Source: JBAYJY01 sp041664945 (GTDB taxonomy: Bacteria > UBP15 > UBA6099). From it: a stretch of DNA of 64,000 nucleotides. The notes beneath the pieces are model-generated. The model saw only the letters and a program-made list of their open reading frames with translations, was not told the DNA's origin and did not search any database. A program made the translations under genes and the position numbers. Below, one piece after another: positions 51,841 through 60,538 of this stretch (the first letter of the stretch is position 1; every line of letters starts with the position of its first letter). The DNA lies in assembly GCA_041664945.1 (NCBI GenBank), contig JBAYJY010000003.1, positions 17,587-81,586 on the forward strand, read 5' to 3'.

Positions 51841-53176
51841 CGGCCTTCTTACGGCCATAGCAAAAAAACGGGCTAAAGTAGCTGTCATGGGCCTCGGATA
51901 CGTCGGCCTGCCGCTCGCGATAGAATTCGCGAGAGCCGGCTTCAATGTCACCGGCATCGATCCTGACACGCGTAAATCCAAGGCTATCCTCGGCGGCTGC
52001 ACTTATATAACCGACATCGCGAGCGAAGACATCAAAAAAGTGGTTTCTCAGGGCTTTCTGACAGCGACGCCGGACTTCACTGCGCTCGAAGATATGGACG
52101 TCGTTTTCATTTGCGTGCCGACTCCGTTCTCGAAATGCAAGGAGCCGGACGTCTCTTATGTGATCTCGGCGACGCACACGATTCTGAAGCATCTGAAAAA
52201 GAAGCAGCTTATCGTGCTCGAAAGCACTACCTATCCGGGAACGACCGAGGAGATCGTGCTTCCGATCCTTGAAAGCGGCGGCCTGCGCTGCGGGCGCGAC
52301 TTTTTCCTCGTTTTCTCGCCGGAGCGAGTGGACCCCGGCAACCGCGAGTTTTCGATCCGCAACACGCCGAAAGTGATCGGCGGCATCGACGCCGAAAGCT
52401 CCGCCATGGCGAAAAAGCTGTACTCGTTCGTCATCGCCGAGCAGCTCGTCGTTCCGGTTTCCAACACGCGCATTGCGGAAATGACGAAACTGCTCGAAAA
52501 CATCTTCCGCAGCGTCAACATAGCCCTCATCAACGAACTGACGTTCCTCTGCGACCGCATGAACATTGACATATGGGAAGTCATCGACGCCGCGTCGTCC
52601 AAGCCATTCGGATTCATGCCCTTCTATCCGGGGCCCGGAGTTGGCGGACACTGCATTCCGGTCGACCCCTATTATCTTTCATGGAAAGCGCGCGAATACG
52701 ATTTTTACACTAAATTCATCGAACTGGCCGCGGAGATCAACCAGAGCATGCCTCGCTATGTCGTCACTAAAATCGCGGACGCTCTGAACGAATTCGGCAA
52801 AAGCGTCCGGGGCTCGAAAATCCTCGCTCTCGGCGTCGCTTTCAAGAAGAACATCAACGACGCCCGCAACTCGCCGGCGCTCAAGGTCATCGAGGAACTC
52901 ACTCATAAAGGCGCCCGTGTCGACTACCACGACCCGTATATCCGCAGCATCGGCAACGGCAGCGAACTGTTCGACGTCGAAAGCGGAATGGGCAAGATGC
53001 ACTCCGTGGACATCAACGCCAAGAAAATCAACGATTACGATTGCGTCGTCATCCTCGTCGACCACGACGATTTCGACATCCCGTTCCTGATCAGCAACTC
53101 AAAACTCATCGTGGACACCAAAAACGTGACTAAGGGCTACAAACCCGCCAAGGGGCGCAAGATAGTTAAAATATGA
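51809..53176 (+). CDS. UDP-N-acetylglucosamine/mannosamine-type 6-dehydrogenase
   Basis: A 455-residue nucleotide-sugar dehydrogenase. Motifs: GLGYVGLPLAIEFARAG (NAD, about 28-44), CVPTPFSKCKEPD, ESTTYPGTTEE, VSNTRIAEMTKLLENIFRSV, and the catalytic cysteine in PGPGVGGHCIPVDP (about 271-284). The LLENIFRSVNIA and GGHCIPVDPYYL forms match the WbpA/TviB-WecC group that makes UDP-N-acetyl uronic acids. The start is taken as TTG 51809; no alternative has a better ribosome binding site. Its stop overlaps the next ATG (ATGA). Confidence 0.88.
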   Translation: MSGQKKTTNTNGLLTAIAKKRAKVAVMGLGYVGLPLAIEFARAGFNVTGIDPDTRKSKAILGGCTYITDIASEDIKKVVSQGFLTATPDFTALEDMDVVFICVPTPFSKCKEPDVSYVISATHTILKHLKKKQLIVLESTTYPGTTEEIVLPILESGGLRCGRDFFLVFSPERVDPGNREFSIRNTPKVIGGIDAESSAMAKKLYSFVIAEQLVVPVSNTRIAEMTKLLENIFRSVNIALINELTFLCDRMNIDIWEVIDAASSKPFGFMPFYPGPGVGGHCIPVDPYYLSWKAREYDFYTKFIELAAEINQSMPRYVVTKIADALNEFGKSVRGSKILALGVAFKKNINDARNSPALKVIEELTHKGARVDYHDPYIRSIGNGSELFDVESGMGKMHSVDINAKKINDYDCVVILVDHDDFDIPFLISNSKLIVDTKNVTKGYKPAKGRKIVKI

Positions 53177-54216
53177 CGGCGATAATAAACAATCACTTCA
53201 TTATCGGCTTCGCGGCCGCGTTCGTTCTCGGGCTTCTTCTGACCCCGGTTTTCGGACGCCTTTCAGTCTCCATCGGCGTGATCGATTACCCGTCGTCCCG
53301 AAAGTTCCACCTAACGACCATGCCGATGCTGGGCGGCCTCGCCGTCGCCGCGTCATTCACGATAGTTTACCTGGCCGCCAGCAAGGGCGCTCCGCCCATT
53401 AAATTGATCGGCGCCGTATCGGCCTCTATCATTATGCTTTCGCTCGGCTTGTACGACGACATTAAAAACCTTGCGCCGAAGGTCAAACTCGCCGGCCAGT
53501 TCCTCTCTGCCGGCGTTCTGCTCGCCTGCGGCCTTCGCGCCAACATAACCGGCGTCCCCGCGGTCGATTGCGTTATGACTCTGATCTGGTTCGCCGGAAT
53601 CGCAAACTGCATGAACCTTCTGGACAACATTGACGGACTCGCGGGCGGCACGGCGGCGATCGCCGGCTGCTTTTTCTTCATCGCCGCCGCCGTCACCGGA
53701 AAACCCGAACTCGCGCTCGCGGCGGTCGTGTTCTCGGGCGCCTGCCTCGGATTCCTGTTTCATAACTTCCACCCGGCAGCCATATTTTCAGGAGACGCCG
53801 GCAGCATGTTCATGGGCTCGATGCTTGCCTCCTTCGGCCTTTTTTTCATGGCCGGCGACGGCGGCCTTTCGCGATCGGTGACAGCCTTCTTTCCCGGCGT
53901 CATCCTCGGCCTTCTGATCTTCGACACCGGGCTCGTCACCATAATGCGCGTCACTCACGGCAAGAAAATCACCGACGGCGGCAAGGACCATACTTCCCAC
54001 CGCCTTTGCAATCTCGGATTCAGCGTTCAGGCCTCCGTGATCATTCTGTTCGCCTCCTGTTTCATTTTCGGCGCGGCGGGCATTGCGATGCTGTTTGTAG
54101 CGCCCGGCCGGGCGGTTCTAATCCCCGCAATTCTTTTTTCAGTTTCCGTCATATTTTGGTTTTTATTGAGAAAACTTTATAATTACGAAGCTTCCGCTGA
54201 AGTTTCCGGAAGCTAA
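53173..54216 (+). CDS. Polyprenyl-phosphate GlcNAc-1-phosphate transferase (WecA/TagO family)
   Basis: Starts lipid-linked glycan assembly by moving a sugar phosphate onto undecaprenyl phosphate. The 347-residue protein has about ten membrane helices, with the family motifs DYPSSRKFHLTTMPMLGGL, LYDDIKNL (metal-binding Asp pair), NCMNLLDNIDGLAGG and SGDAGSMFMGS. MraY is less likely given these sequences. It is ATGA-linked to the preceding dehydrogenase, implying one polysaccharide pathway, and is followed 25 bases later by ilvB. Confidence 0.88.
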   Translation: MTAIINNHFIIGFAAAFVLGLLLTPVFGRLSVSIGVIDYPSSRKFHLTTMPMLGGLAVAASFTIVYLAASKGAPPIKLIGAVSASIIMLSLGLYDDIKNLAPKVKLAGQFLSAGVLLACGLRANITGVPAVDCVMTLIWFAGIANCMNLLDNIDGLAGGTAAIAGCFFFIAAAVTGKPELALAAVVFSGACLGFLFHNFHPAAIFSGDAGSMFMGSMLASFGLFFMAGDGGLSRSVTAFFPGVILGLLIFDTGLVTIMRVTHGKKITDGGKDHTSHRLCNLGFSVQASVIILFASCFIFGAAGIAMLFVAPGRAVLIPAILFSVSVIFWFLLRKLYNYEASAEVSGS

Positions 54217-54241
54217 AAGTAATGGGTGTGAGGGTAAGAAG

Positions 54242-55915
54242 ATGCTTGGTTCTTATGCGCTTATTGAGGGTTTGAAGGGCGAAGGAGTGGAAGTTTTATT
54301 CGGCATCCCCGGCGGCGTCGTGCTTCCGCTATTCGACGCGCTTTACGATTCGGGGCTGCGGGTAATACTGACACGCCACGAACAGGGCGCCGCGCACGCG
54401 GCCGACGGATTCGCGCGCGTCACCGGCAAGGTCGGCGTCTGCCTTTCCACGTCGGGACCGGGAGCGACAAATTTCGTCACCGGCCTCGCCAACGCCTACA
54501 TGGATTCAATTCCGATAGTTGCCATTACGGGACAGGTGAACACCGGCCTGCTCGGCCGCGACTCCTTTCAGGAGGCCGACATCACCGGAATCACCATCCC
54601 GATCACTAAACACAACTATCTGGTCAAACGCGCCGAAGACCTGCCGCGCGTCATTCGCGAGGCATTCTTCATCGCTTCGACCGGACGGCCTGGGCCCGTG
54701 CTTATCGACGTTCCGGCGGACATCCTGGTCACGGAACACAAATTCAAATTCCCCGGAAAGCTCGACCTGAAAGGCTATCGCCCGAACCTTGTCGGCAACA
54801 AGAAACAGGTCGGTGTGGCCGTCAGCGCGATCGAGCGCTCGAAGAAGCCGGTTCTCTATGTCGGCGGCGGCATTATCGCATCAGGCGCCCATAGGGAACT
54901 TCTCGAACTCGCCGAAAAAATCAACTGCCCCGTAACATACACGCTCATGGGCAAAGGCGGGTTCCCGGACCTGCATCCGCTCTCGCTCGGCATGCTCGGC
55001 ATGCACGGCACTTGGGCGGCCAACACCTCCGTCTCCAACTGCGACCTTCTCATCGCCGTCGGCGCCAGATTCGACGACCGCGTCACCGGCAGGACCGATA
55101 GGTTCGCGCAGCACGCGAAGATTATCCACATCGACGTCGACCCCGCCGAAATCGGCAAAAACATTCCAGTTAAAATACCCATCGTCGGCGACGCTCGCAA
55201 CGTACTCCGCGCCATCATCGACGAGGTTGAAAACCCGCCGAAAACCGCCGACTGGCTCAAAACGATCGACGGCTGGCGACAGGAACACCCGCTCACTTAC
55301 GACAAAAACTCGAACGAACTTCTTCCGCAGTTCGTCGTTGAAAAAATCCTCGAAGTCTCGCGCGGCGAGGCGGTCATCACAACAGAAGTCGGCCAGAACC
55401 AGATGTGGGCCGCCCAATACTACAACTCCTCAAAACCGCGCCGGTTCCTGACATCCGGCGGGCTCGGCACGATGGGCTACGGGTTCCCCGCCGCCATAGG
55501 CGCTCAGGTCGGCGCCCCCGACGATCTCGTCATCGACATTGCCGGCGACGGCAGCTTCATGATGAACATTCAGGAACTCACAACCGCTGTCGTCAACGAC
55601 CTGCCGGTCAAGGTTTGCGTTCTCAACAACGGCTACCTCGGAATGGTTCGCCAGTGGCAGAAGATATTTTTCAACGGCCGCTATTCGAGCTCGTGCATGA
55701 AAGGCAACCCGGAGTTCGCGCGGGTGGCCGAAGCGTTCGGCGCGGTCGGCATAACGGTGCGGGAAAAATCCGAAGTTGTGCCGGCGCTCGAAAAAGCATT
55801 TTCGAACGGAAAACCCACGGTGATCGATTTTAAGGTTTCTGAGGAAGAGAACGTGATGCCGATGGTTCCCAAAGGCGGCGCGCTCGACGAAATGATGGAG
55901 ACATACGAGGGGTAA
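54242..55915 (+). CDS. ilvB: Acetolactate synthase large subunit
   Basis: Thiamine-diphosphate enzyme making acetolactate and acetohydroxybutyrate. The 557-residue protein has GIPGGVVLPLFDAL at the start, catalytic glutamate E47 (RHEQGAAHAADGF), the FAD-linked central domain and the ThDP motif GDGSF (435-439) followed by NIQELTTAV. The length fits the biosynthetic, not the catabolic, type, and the regulatory ilvN gene follows 5 bases later. Confidence 0.95.
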   Translation: MLGSYALIEGLKGEGVEVLFGIPGGVVLPLFDALYDSGLRVILTRHEQGAAHAADGFARVTGKVGVCLSTSGPGATNFVTGLANAYMDSIPIVAITGQVNTGLLGRDSFQEADITGITIPITKHNYLVKRAEDLPRVIREAFFIASTGRPGPVLIDVPADILVTEHKFKFPGKLDLKGYRPNLVGNKKQVGVAVSAIERSKKPVLYVGGGIIASGAHRELLELAEKINCPVTYTLMGKGGFPDLHPLSLGMLGMHGTWAANTSVSNCDLLIAVGARFDDRVTGRTDRFAQHAKIIHIDVDPAEIGKNIPVKIPIVGDARNVLRAIIDEVENPPKTADWLKTIDGWRQEHPLTYDKNSNELLPQFVVEKILEVSRGEAVITTEVGQNQMWAAQYYNSSKPRRFLTSGGLGTMGYGFPAAIGAQVGAPDDLVIDIAGDGSFMMNIQELTTAVVNDLPVKVCVLNNGYLGMVRQWQKIFFNGRYSSSCMKGNPEFARVAEAFGAVGITVREKSEVVPALEKAFSNGKPTVIDFKVSEEENVMPMVPKGGALDEMMETYEG

Positions 55916-55920
55916 ACGAT

Positions 55921-56421
55921 ATGGTTCACGCAACGCACAAACACACATTCAGCGCCACGGTCGAAAATCAGCCGGGCGTTCTCGCCCGCGTCGCCGGGCT
56001 CTTCAGCCGCCGCGGCTTCAACATCGACAGCCTCGCCGTCGGCACGACTCAGGATCCCGAGCTCTCGCGCATCACAATCGTCGTCGAAGGCGACGACCGC
56101 ATCCTCGAACAGGTCACGAAACAACTCAACAAGCTCATCGAGGTCGTCAAGGTCAGCGACATCACTCACGTCGACACGGTCGACCGCGAACTGATCCTGA
56201 TCAAAATCTGCGCGAAGCCCGAGCAGCGTCAGGAAATTCTTTCAATCGCGACAGTCTTCCGCGCGCAGGTTGTGGACGTCGGTGAAGAAAGCCTCATCCT
56301 CGAAGTAACGGGCCAGCAGGACAAACTAACGGCGCTGTCTAACCTCCTCAAGCGCTACGGCATCCTCGAAATCGTCCGCACCGGAAAAGTCGTCCTCATC
56401 CGCGGCGAAAAAAGCACCTGA
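55921..56421 (+). CDS. ilvN: Acetolactate synthase small (regulatory) subunit
   Basis: A 166-residue regulatory subunit with an N-terminal ACT domain (TFSATVENQPGVLARVAGLF, then RRGFNIDSLAVG, the site for valine feedback) and a C-terminal domain ending GILEIVRTGKVVLIRG. It activates IlvB and brings feedback inhibition. A gap of 187 bases with a promoter separates it from ilvC. Confidence 0.95.
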   Translation: MVHATHKHTFSATVENQPGVLARVAGLFSRRGFNIDSLAVGTTQDPELSRITIVVEGDDRILEQVTKQLNKLIEVVKVSDITHVDTVDRELILIKICAKPEQRQEILSIATVFRAQVVDVGEESLILEVTGQQDKLTALSNLLKRYGILEIVRTGKVVLIRGEKST

Positions 56422-56521
56422 TACGGTTCCCATTCGCAATAATAATTGAGAGGAACGATGACAAATATATTAATATATTACGTTTTCATCCTAATGCATT
56501 CAGTCGACAAACGGCCTGAAT

Positions 56522-56550
56522 TTGATAATGCCATTTTAGTTTGCTAAAAT
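56522..56550 (+). promoter_or_regulatory. Predicted ilvC promoter
   Basis: TTGATA (56522-56527) and TAAAAT (56545-56550) spaced by 17 bases, 58 bases before the ilvC start. It suggests ilvC-leuA can be expressed apart from ilvBN. A small GGCC-AAAAAA-GGCC hairpin follows at 56577-56590 just before the ribosome binding site. Confidence 0.6.
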
Positions 56551-56608
56551 TAAAAGTTATATTTGAGAATTTTAACGGCCAAAAAAGGCCGAACAAGGGG
56601 GCAGGATT

Positions 56609-57604
56609 ATGACTAAGATGTACTACAACGAAGACGCAGACCTTAACTTGCTAAAGGGCAAGAAGATCGCGATCCTAGGATATGGAAGTCAGGGGCACGC
56701 GCACGCGCAGAACCTACGAGACTCCGGACTTGACGTCGTTGTCGCGGAACTACCGGACAGCGAGCCGTGGAAGAAGGCCGTCGCCGACGGCATGACGGTT
56801 CTTCCCGCGGCCGAAGCCGCAAAGCAGTCTCAGGTGATTATGATTTTAGCGCCCGACCACATTCAGGGCCCGATTTACGCGAAAGACATCGCGCCGAACC
56901 TGAAGGCCGGCGATACGCTTATGTTCGCGCACGGTTTCAACATTCATTACAAACAGATCGTTCCGCCCGCAGACGTCGACGTCACCATGGTCGCTCCGAA
57001 AGGCCCCGGCCACTTGGTGCGCCGAATGTATGAAGAAGGCAAAGGCGTTCCGGCCCTGATCGCGGTTCATCAGGACGCGTCCGGCAACGCCAAGGCGCAG
57101 GCGCTCGCCTACGCGATGGGCATCGGCGCGACGCGCGCCGGCGTTCTCGAAACCACTTACAAGGAAGAGACCGAGACGGACCTGTTCGGCGAACAGGCGG
57201 TTCTATGCGGCGGCTGCACGCAATTGGTTATGGCTGGTTTCGACACTCTGGTCGAAGCCGGTTACCAGCCGGAGATCGCATACTTTGAATGCCTGCACGA
57301 GCTGAAGCTGATTGTCGACCTGATGCAGGAAGGCGGCATCCAGTGGATGCGCTACTCGATCAGCGACACGGCGGAATTCGGCGACATGACACGCGGACCG
57401 CGCGTTATCGACGCCAAAGTGCGCGAGACGATGAAGCAGATTCTGAAAGAGGTGCAGGACGGATCGTTCGCCAAGGAATGGATGGACGAAAACAAGAACG
57501 GGAGGCCAAACTTCAACCAGATGAAGGAGCGCGACGCCAATCACCTGATCGAACAGGTCGGCAAAAAGCTCCGCGGCATGATGGTCTGGCTGAAGAAAAA
57601 ATAA
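56609..57604 (+). CDS. ilvC: Ketol-acid reductoisomerase with NADH-type cofactor loop
   Basis: Isomerises and reduces acetolactate in valine and isoleucine synthesis. The 331-residue class I enzyme has GYGSQGHAHAQNL (24-36), the FAHGFNIHY and MVAPKGPGHLVRR motifs and the magnesium-binding ETDLFGEQAVLCGG and CLHELKLIVDLM. The cofactor loop after the second strand reads VVVAELPDSEPW (43-54): it lacks the Arg and Ser residues that bind the NADPH phosphate and has D50 and E52 instead, which predicts NADH preference. A strong AAGGGGG ribosome binding site precedes the ATG. Confidence 0.96.
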   Translation: MTKMYYNEDADLNLLKGKKIAILGYGSQGHAHAQNLRDSGLDVVVAELPDSEPWKKAVADGMTVLPAAEAAKQSQVIMILAPDHIQGPIYAKDIAPNLKAGDTLMFAHGFNIHYKQIVPPADVDVTMVAPKGPGHLVRRMYEEGKGVPALIAVHQDASGNAKAQALAYAMGIGATRAGVLETTYKEETETDLFGEQAVLCGGCTQLVMAGFDTLVEAGYQPEIAYFECLHELKLIVDLMQEGGIQWMRYSISDTAEFGDMTRGPRVIDAKVRETMKQILKEVQDGSFAKEWMDENKNGRPNFNQMKERDANHLIEQVGKKLRGMMVWLKKK

Positions 57605-57606
57605 TT

Positions 57607-59172
57607 ATGAGCGCAGACACAAAACACCCTGATAAAAACAGGGTTGTGATTTTCGACACGACGATGCGCGACGGAGAGCAGTCACCCGGCGCGACGATGA
57701 CGACTTACGAAAAGATTCAGGTTGCGCATCAGCTCGCGCGCCTGAACGTTGACGTGATCGAGGCGGGATTCCCGTTCGCGTCTGCCGGCGATTTCGAAGC
57801 GGTGAAGCTTATCTCGAAGCAGGTTCACGGACCGTGCATCGCGGGCCTCTGCCGAACCGAGTTCGGCGACATCGACAGGGCGTGGGAAGCCGTCAAGGAA
57901 GCTCCGAGAAACCGGCTGCATACGTTCATAGCGACTTCCGAAATTCACATGAAGAAGAAGCTGAACAAGACGCCGAAGGAAGTTTTGAAGATGGCTGTCG
58001 ACGGCGTGAAGCGCTGCCGCAACTACACCGAGGACGTCGAGTTCTCGGCTGAAGACGCGACGCGCTCCGATTTCGATTTTCTCTGCGAGATCGTTGAAAA
58101 AACGATTGAGGCCGGCGCGACCACGATCAACATTCCGGACACCGTCGGCTACACGATGCCCGAAGAGTACGGACCGATGATCCGCAACCTGATCAAGAAG
58201 GTTTCGAACTCGCGCAAGGCAATCTTCAGCGTACACTGCCACAACGACCTCGGGCTTGCGACAGCAAACTCGATCGCGGCGCTCGTCGCCGGCGCGCGGC
58301 AGATCGAATGCACCATCAACGGAATCGGAGAGCGGGCTGGCAACGCGTCGCTCGAAGAAATCGTCATGGCGCTCCATACCCGGCAGGACCTGATGAAGCT
58401 CTCGACAGCGGTGGACACTCACGAAATATACCGCGCGAGTCGCCTCGTCAGCCGCGTGACCGGCATCGACGTTCAGCCGAACAAGGCCATCGTCGGCCGC
58501 AACGCTTTCGCCCACGAGGCCGGCATCCATCAGGACGGCGTCCTCAAGGACAAGCGCACGTACGAGATCATGGACGCGGAGACCATCGGCCTCACGGCGA
58601 ACACTCTTGTGCTCGGCAAACATTCCGGGCGCCACGCGTTCAACGACAAGCTGCGCGAGCTCGGTTTCGAACTTGACCGCAACGATCTGAACAAAGCGTT
58701 CTTCAGGTTCAAGGAACTCTGCGACAAAAAGAAGGAAGTCTCGGACTGGGACATACGCTCGATCATTGAAGACGAGATCATCAGCATCCCCGAAACGTAC
58801 CACCTCGAATCGGTTAACGTGATGTGCGGCGGGCGCGTCAAGGCGACAGCGATGATAGAGATGTCATACGGCGACAAGCTGATCGAGGAATCGGCGATCG
58901 GCGTCGGGCCGGTCGACGCGGTATATCAGTGCATCCGCAAGATCACCGGAGAAAACATCCAGTTGATCGATTTCTCGGTGAAGTCGGTCACCGGCGGCAT
59001 AGACGCGCTCGGCGAAGTGACGGTTCGCATAGCGGGCCCGAAAGGCGCGACGATAAGCGGCCGCGGCGCCGCGCTCGACATTGTCGAGGCAAGCGCGAAG
59101 GCTTACATTACGGCTATCAACAAGGCTGTCTTTTTCCGGAAATCGGACGAAGAAAAAGCCAACGGGAATTAG
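57607..59172 (+). CDS. leuA: 2-isopropylmalate synthase
   Basis: First committed step of leucine synthesis. The start is ATG 57607, two bases after the ilvC stop (the frame is open far upstream inside ilvC, but only in an unrelated frame). The 521-residue protein has IFDTTMRDGEQSPGATM at the start, HCHNDLGLATANS with the metal histidines, GNASLEEIVMAL, and the C-terminal LeuA regulatory domain (from about 400). It is the long LeuA type subject to leucine feedback. The leuB, leuC and leuD genes are not in the window. Confidence 0.95.
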   Translation: MSADTKHPDKNRVVIFDTTMRDGEQSPGATMTTYEKIQVAHQLARLNVDVIEAGFPFASAGDFEAVKLISKQVHGPCIAGLCRTEFGDIDRAWEAVKEAPRNRLHTFIATSEIHMKKKLNKTPKEVLKMAVDGVKRCRNYTEDVEFSAEDATRSDFDFLCEIVEKTIEAGATTINIPDTVGYTMPEEYGPMIRNLIKKVSNSRKAIFSVHCHNDLGLATANSIAALVAGARQIECTINGIGERAGNASLEEIVMALHTRQDLMKLSTAVDTHEIYRASRLVSRVTGIDVQPNKAIVGRNAFAHEAGIHQDGVLKDKRTYEIMDAETIGLTANTLVLGKHSGRHAFNDKLRELGFELDRNDLNKAFFRFKELCDKKKEVSDWDIRSIIEDEIISIPETYHLESVNVMCGGRVKATAMIEMSYGDKLIEESAIGVGPVDAVYQCIRKITGENIQLIDFSVKSVTGGIDALGEVTVRIAGPKGATISGRGAALDIVEASAKAYITAINKAVFFRKSDEEKANGN

Positions 59173-59187
59173 TTTTTATACAAACGA

Positions 59188-59230
59188 GCATTAGCAGGGA
59201 CGACCCATCGAGGTCGTCCCTGCTTAATGC
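59188..59230. repeat. Long imperfect inverted repeat (REP/MITE-like) between leuA and dapB
   Basis: An 18-bp stem (GCATTAGCAGGGACGACC paired with GGTCGTCCCTGC and TAATGC, one bulged T) with a 6-base loop. It lacks a T run, so it is unlikely to be a simple terminator. The core GGTCGTCCCTGC resembles GGTCGCCCCTGC-type dispersed repeats found between genes in other bacteria. Confidence 0.6.
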
Positions 59231-59264
59231 CCGCGCTATTACAACGAGGAAATAACGAGGAACA

Positions 59265-60068
59265 ATGAAAAATAAGATAAGAGTGATTGTCTCCGGAGCG
59301 AGCGGCCGGATGGGTAGCGAAGCGATCCGCGCGGTGAGCTCGGAAAAAGACCTTCTGCTCGTAGGCGCTTTCGACGCGATGGGCGCGGGGCGCGACGCCG
59401 GCGAAGTCGCAGGCATCGGCGCCAACGGCGTCATAATCAGCGATTCGATGGCGAGCGTCCTTAAGGAATCCAAGGCGGACGTTGTGGTTGACTTCACTAC
59501 TGCTGAAGGATTCGAGAACCGGGCGACGGCGATTCTTAAAGCCGGTTGCAGGCTTGTGACGGGAACGACCGGCATTGAAGCCGGAGCGATTAAGAGAATC
59601 GCTCGGCTTGCGGCGCAGAAAAAGCTCGGAGTCCTGATCGCGCCGAATTTTGCGATCGGCGCCGTGCTGATGATGCAGTTCGCCGAAAAGGCCGCCGCCT
59701 ATATGCCCGATTGCGAGATTGTAGAACTGCACCACAACCGGAAGCTGGATGCGCCGTCAGGAACAGCGCTGGCCACGGCTGAAAAGATCGCTGCGGCGCG
59801 GCGCGGGCTGAAAGTCGGCGCGGACCCGACAAAGACGGTGAAGCTCGCCGGCGCGCGCGGCGGAGACTCCGAGGGCGTTCACGTGCACAGCATCCGCCTG
59901 CCGGGCTTCCTCGCGCATCAGGAAGTAATCTTCGGCGGCCCCGGACAAACTCTTACGATTCGGCACGACACGATCTCGCGCGAATGTTTCATGCCGGGAG
60001 TCACGCTCGCCGCGCGCCGCATCATCACGCGCGACAAGCTCGTCATCGGACTCGAAAACCTGCTCTGA
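59265..60068 (+). CDS. dapB: 4-hydroxy-tetrahydrodipicolinate reductase
   Basis: Lysine and diaminopimelate pathway reductase. The 267-residue protein has the nucleotide-binding VSGASGRMGSEAIRA, VVDFTTAEG, TGTTGIE, and the substrate-binding ELHHNRKLDAPSGTAL, with the catalytic HH and K. A GAGGA lies 8 bases before the ATG. Diaminopimelate supports a peptidoglycan cell wall. The gap after leuA holds an inverted repeat, so it may be separately transcribed. Confidence 0.95.
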   Translation: MKNKIRVIVSGASGRMGSEAIRAVSSEKDLLLVGAFDAMGAGRDAGEVAGIGANGVIISDSMASVLKESKADVVVDFTTAEGFENRATAILKAGCRLVTGTTGIEAGAIKRIARLAAQKKLGVLIAPNFAIGAVLMMQFAEKAAAYMPDCEIVELHHNRKLDAPSGTALATAEKIAAARRGLKVGADPTKTVKLAGARGGDSEGVHVHSIRLPGFLAHQEVIFGGPGQTLTIRHDTISRECFMPGVTLAARRIITRDKLVIGLENLL

Positions 60069-60095
60069 GGGCGGACAAAACCGCGAGGCTTCCCG

Positions 60096-60437
60096 ATGGA
60101 ACCGAAAAAAGTTATGTACGCCGTGATCGGGCTGCTCGAAGAAGCTGGAAAACGGCTGTCCGAACTGAGCGAGGAAATAATGGAACGCGGCCGTCTGCTG
60201 AAAAAAAACGGCGGCGATCCCGCCGGGCTTCTGATCGACAAGGCGCTGGGCAAACCAAGAGACGCGGCAAAGATCGCGGGCGAGATTCTTCGGGACGCAT
60301 TCGACAATATCGGACTCGCAACAGCCGGGGATCTCGAAAGTTTGCGCGACCGGCTGGCGCACATCGAAAAAGGCCTCGCCCGGCTCAAAAAAGCTGAAAA
60401 GGAAAGCGCAGACAAAAAAAAGACGACAAACAGGTGA
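60096..60437 (+). CDS. Phasin-like helical protein
   Basis: A 113-residue, mostly helical, highly charged protein. The first third (YAVIGLLEEAGKRLSELSEEIMERGR) and the coiled-coil ending (RLAHIEKGLARLKKAEKESADKKK) resemble PhaI/phasin-related proteins that coat polyhydroxyalkanoate granules, but such short helical sequences are easily mistaken and no PHA synthase is nearby. It follows dapB by 27 bases. Confidence 0.5.
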   Translation: MEPKKVMYAVIGLLEEAGKRLSELSEEIMERGRLLKKNGGDPAGLLIDKALGKPRDAAKIAGEILRDAFDNIGLATAGDLESLRDRLAHIEKGLARLKKAEKESADKKKTTNR

Positions 60438-60538
60438 AATTGCCGCTATAATCTGGATAATATTTCAGTAGCTATTACCTGTATGTCAAAAAAGGCAGCC
60501 GTCGAATTGGCGGGCATGCTCGGATAAACAATAAAATT

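Noticed and set aside
56422..56608. A T-box or leucine-type attenuator before ilvC
   Set aside because: There is no T-box core motif and no leader peptide rich in Leu, Val or Ile; only a promoter and a small GGCC hairpin can be supported.
57682..58803. A 373-codon minus-strand frame opposite leuA
   Set aside because: Shadow of leuA, which is complete and part of an operon.
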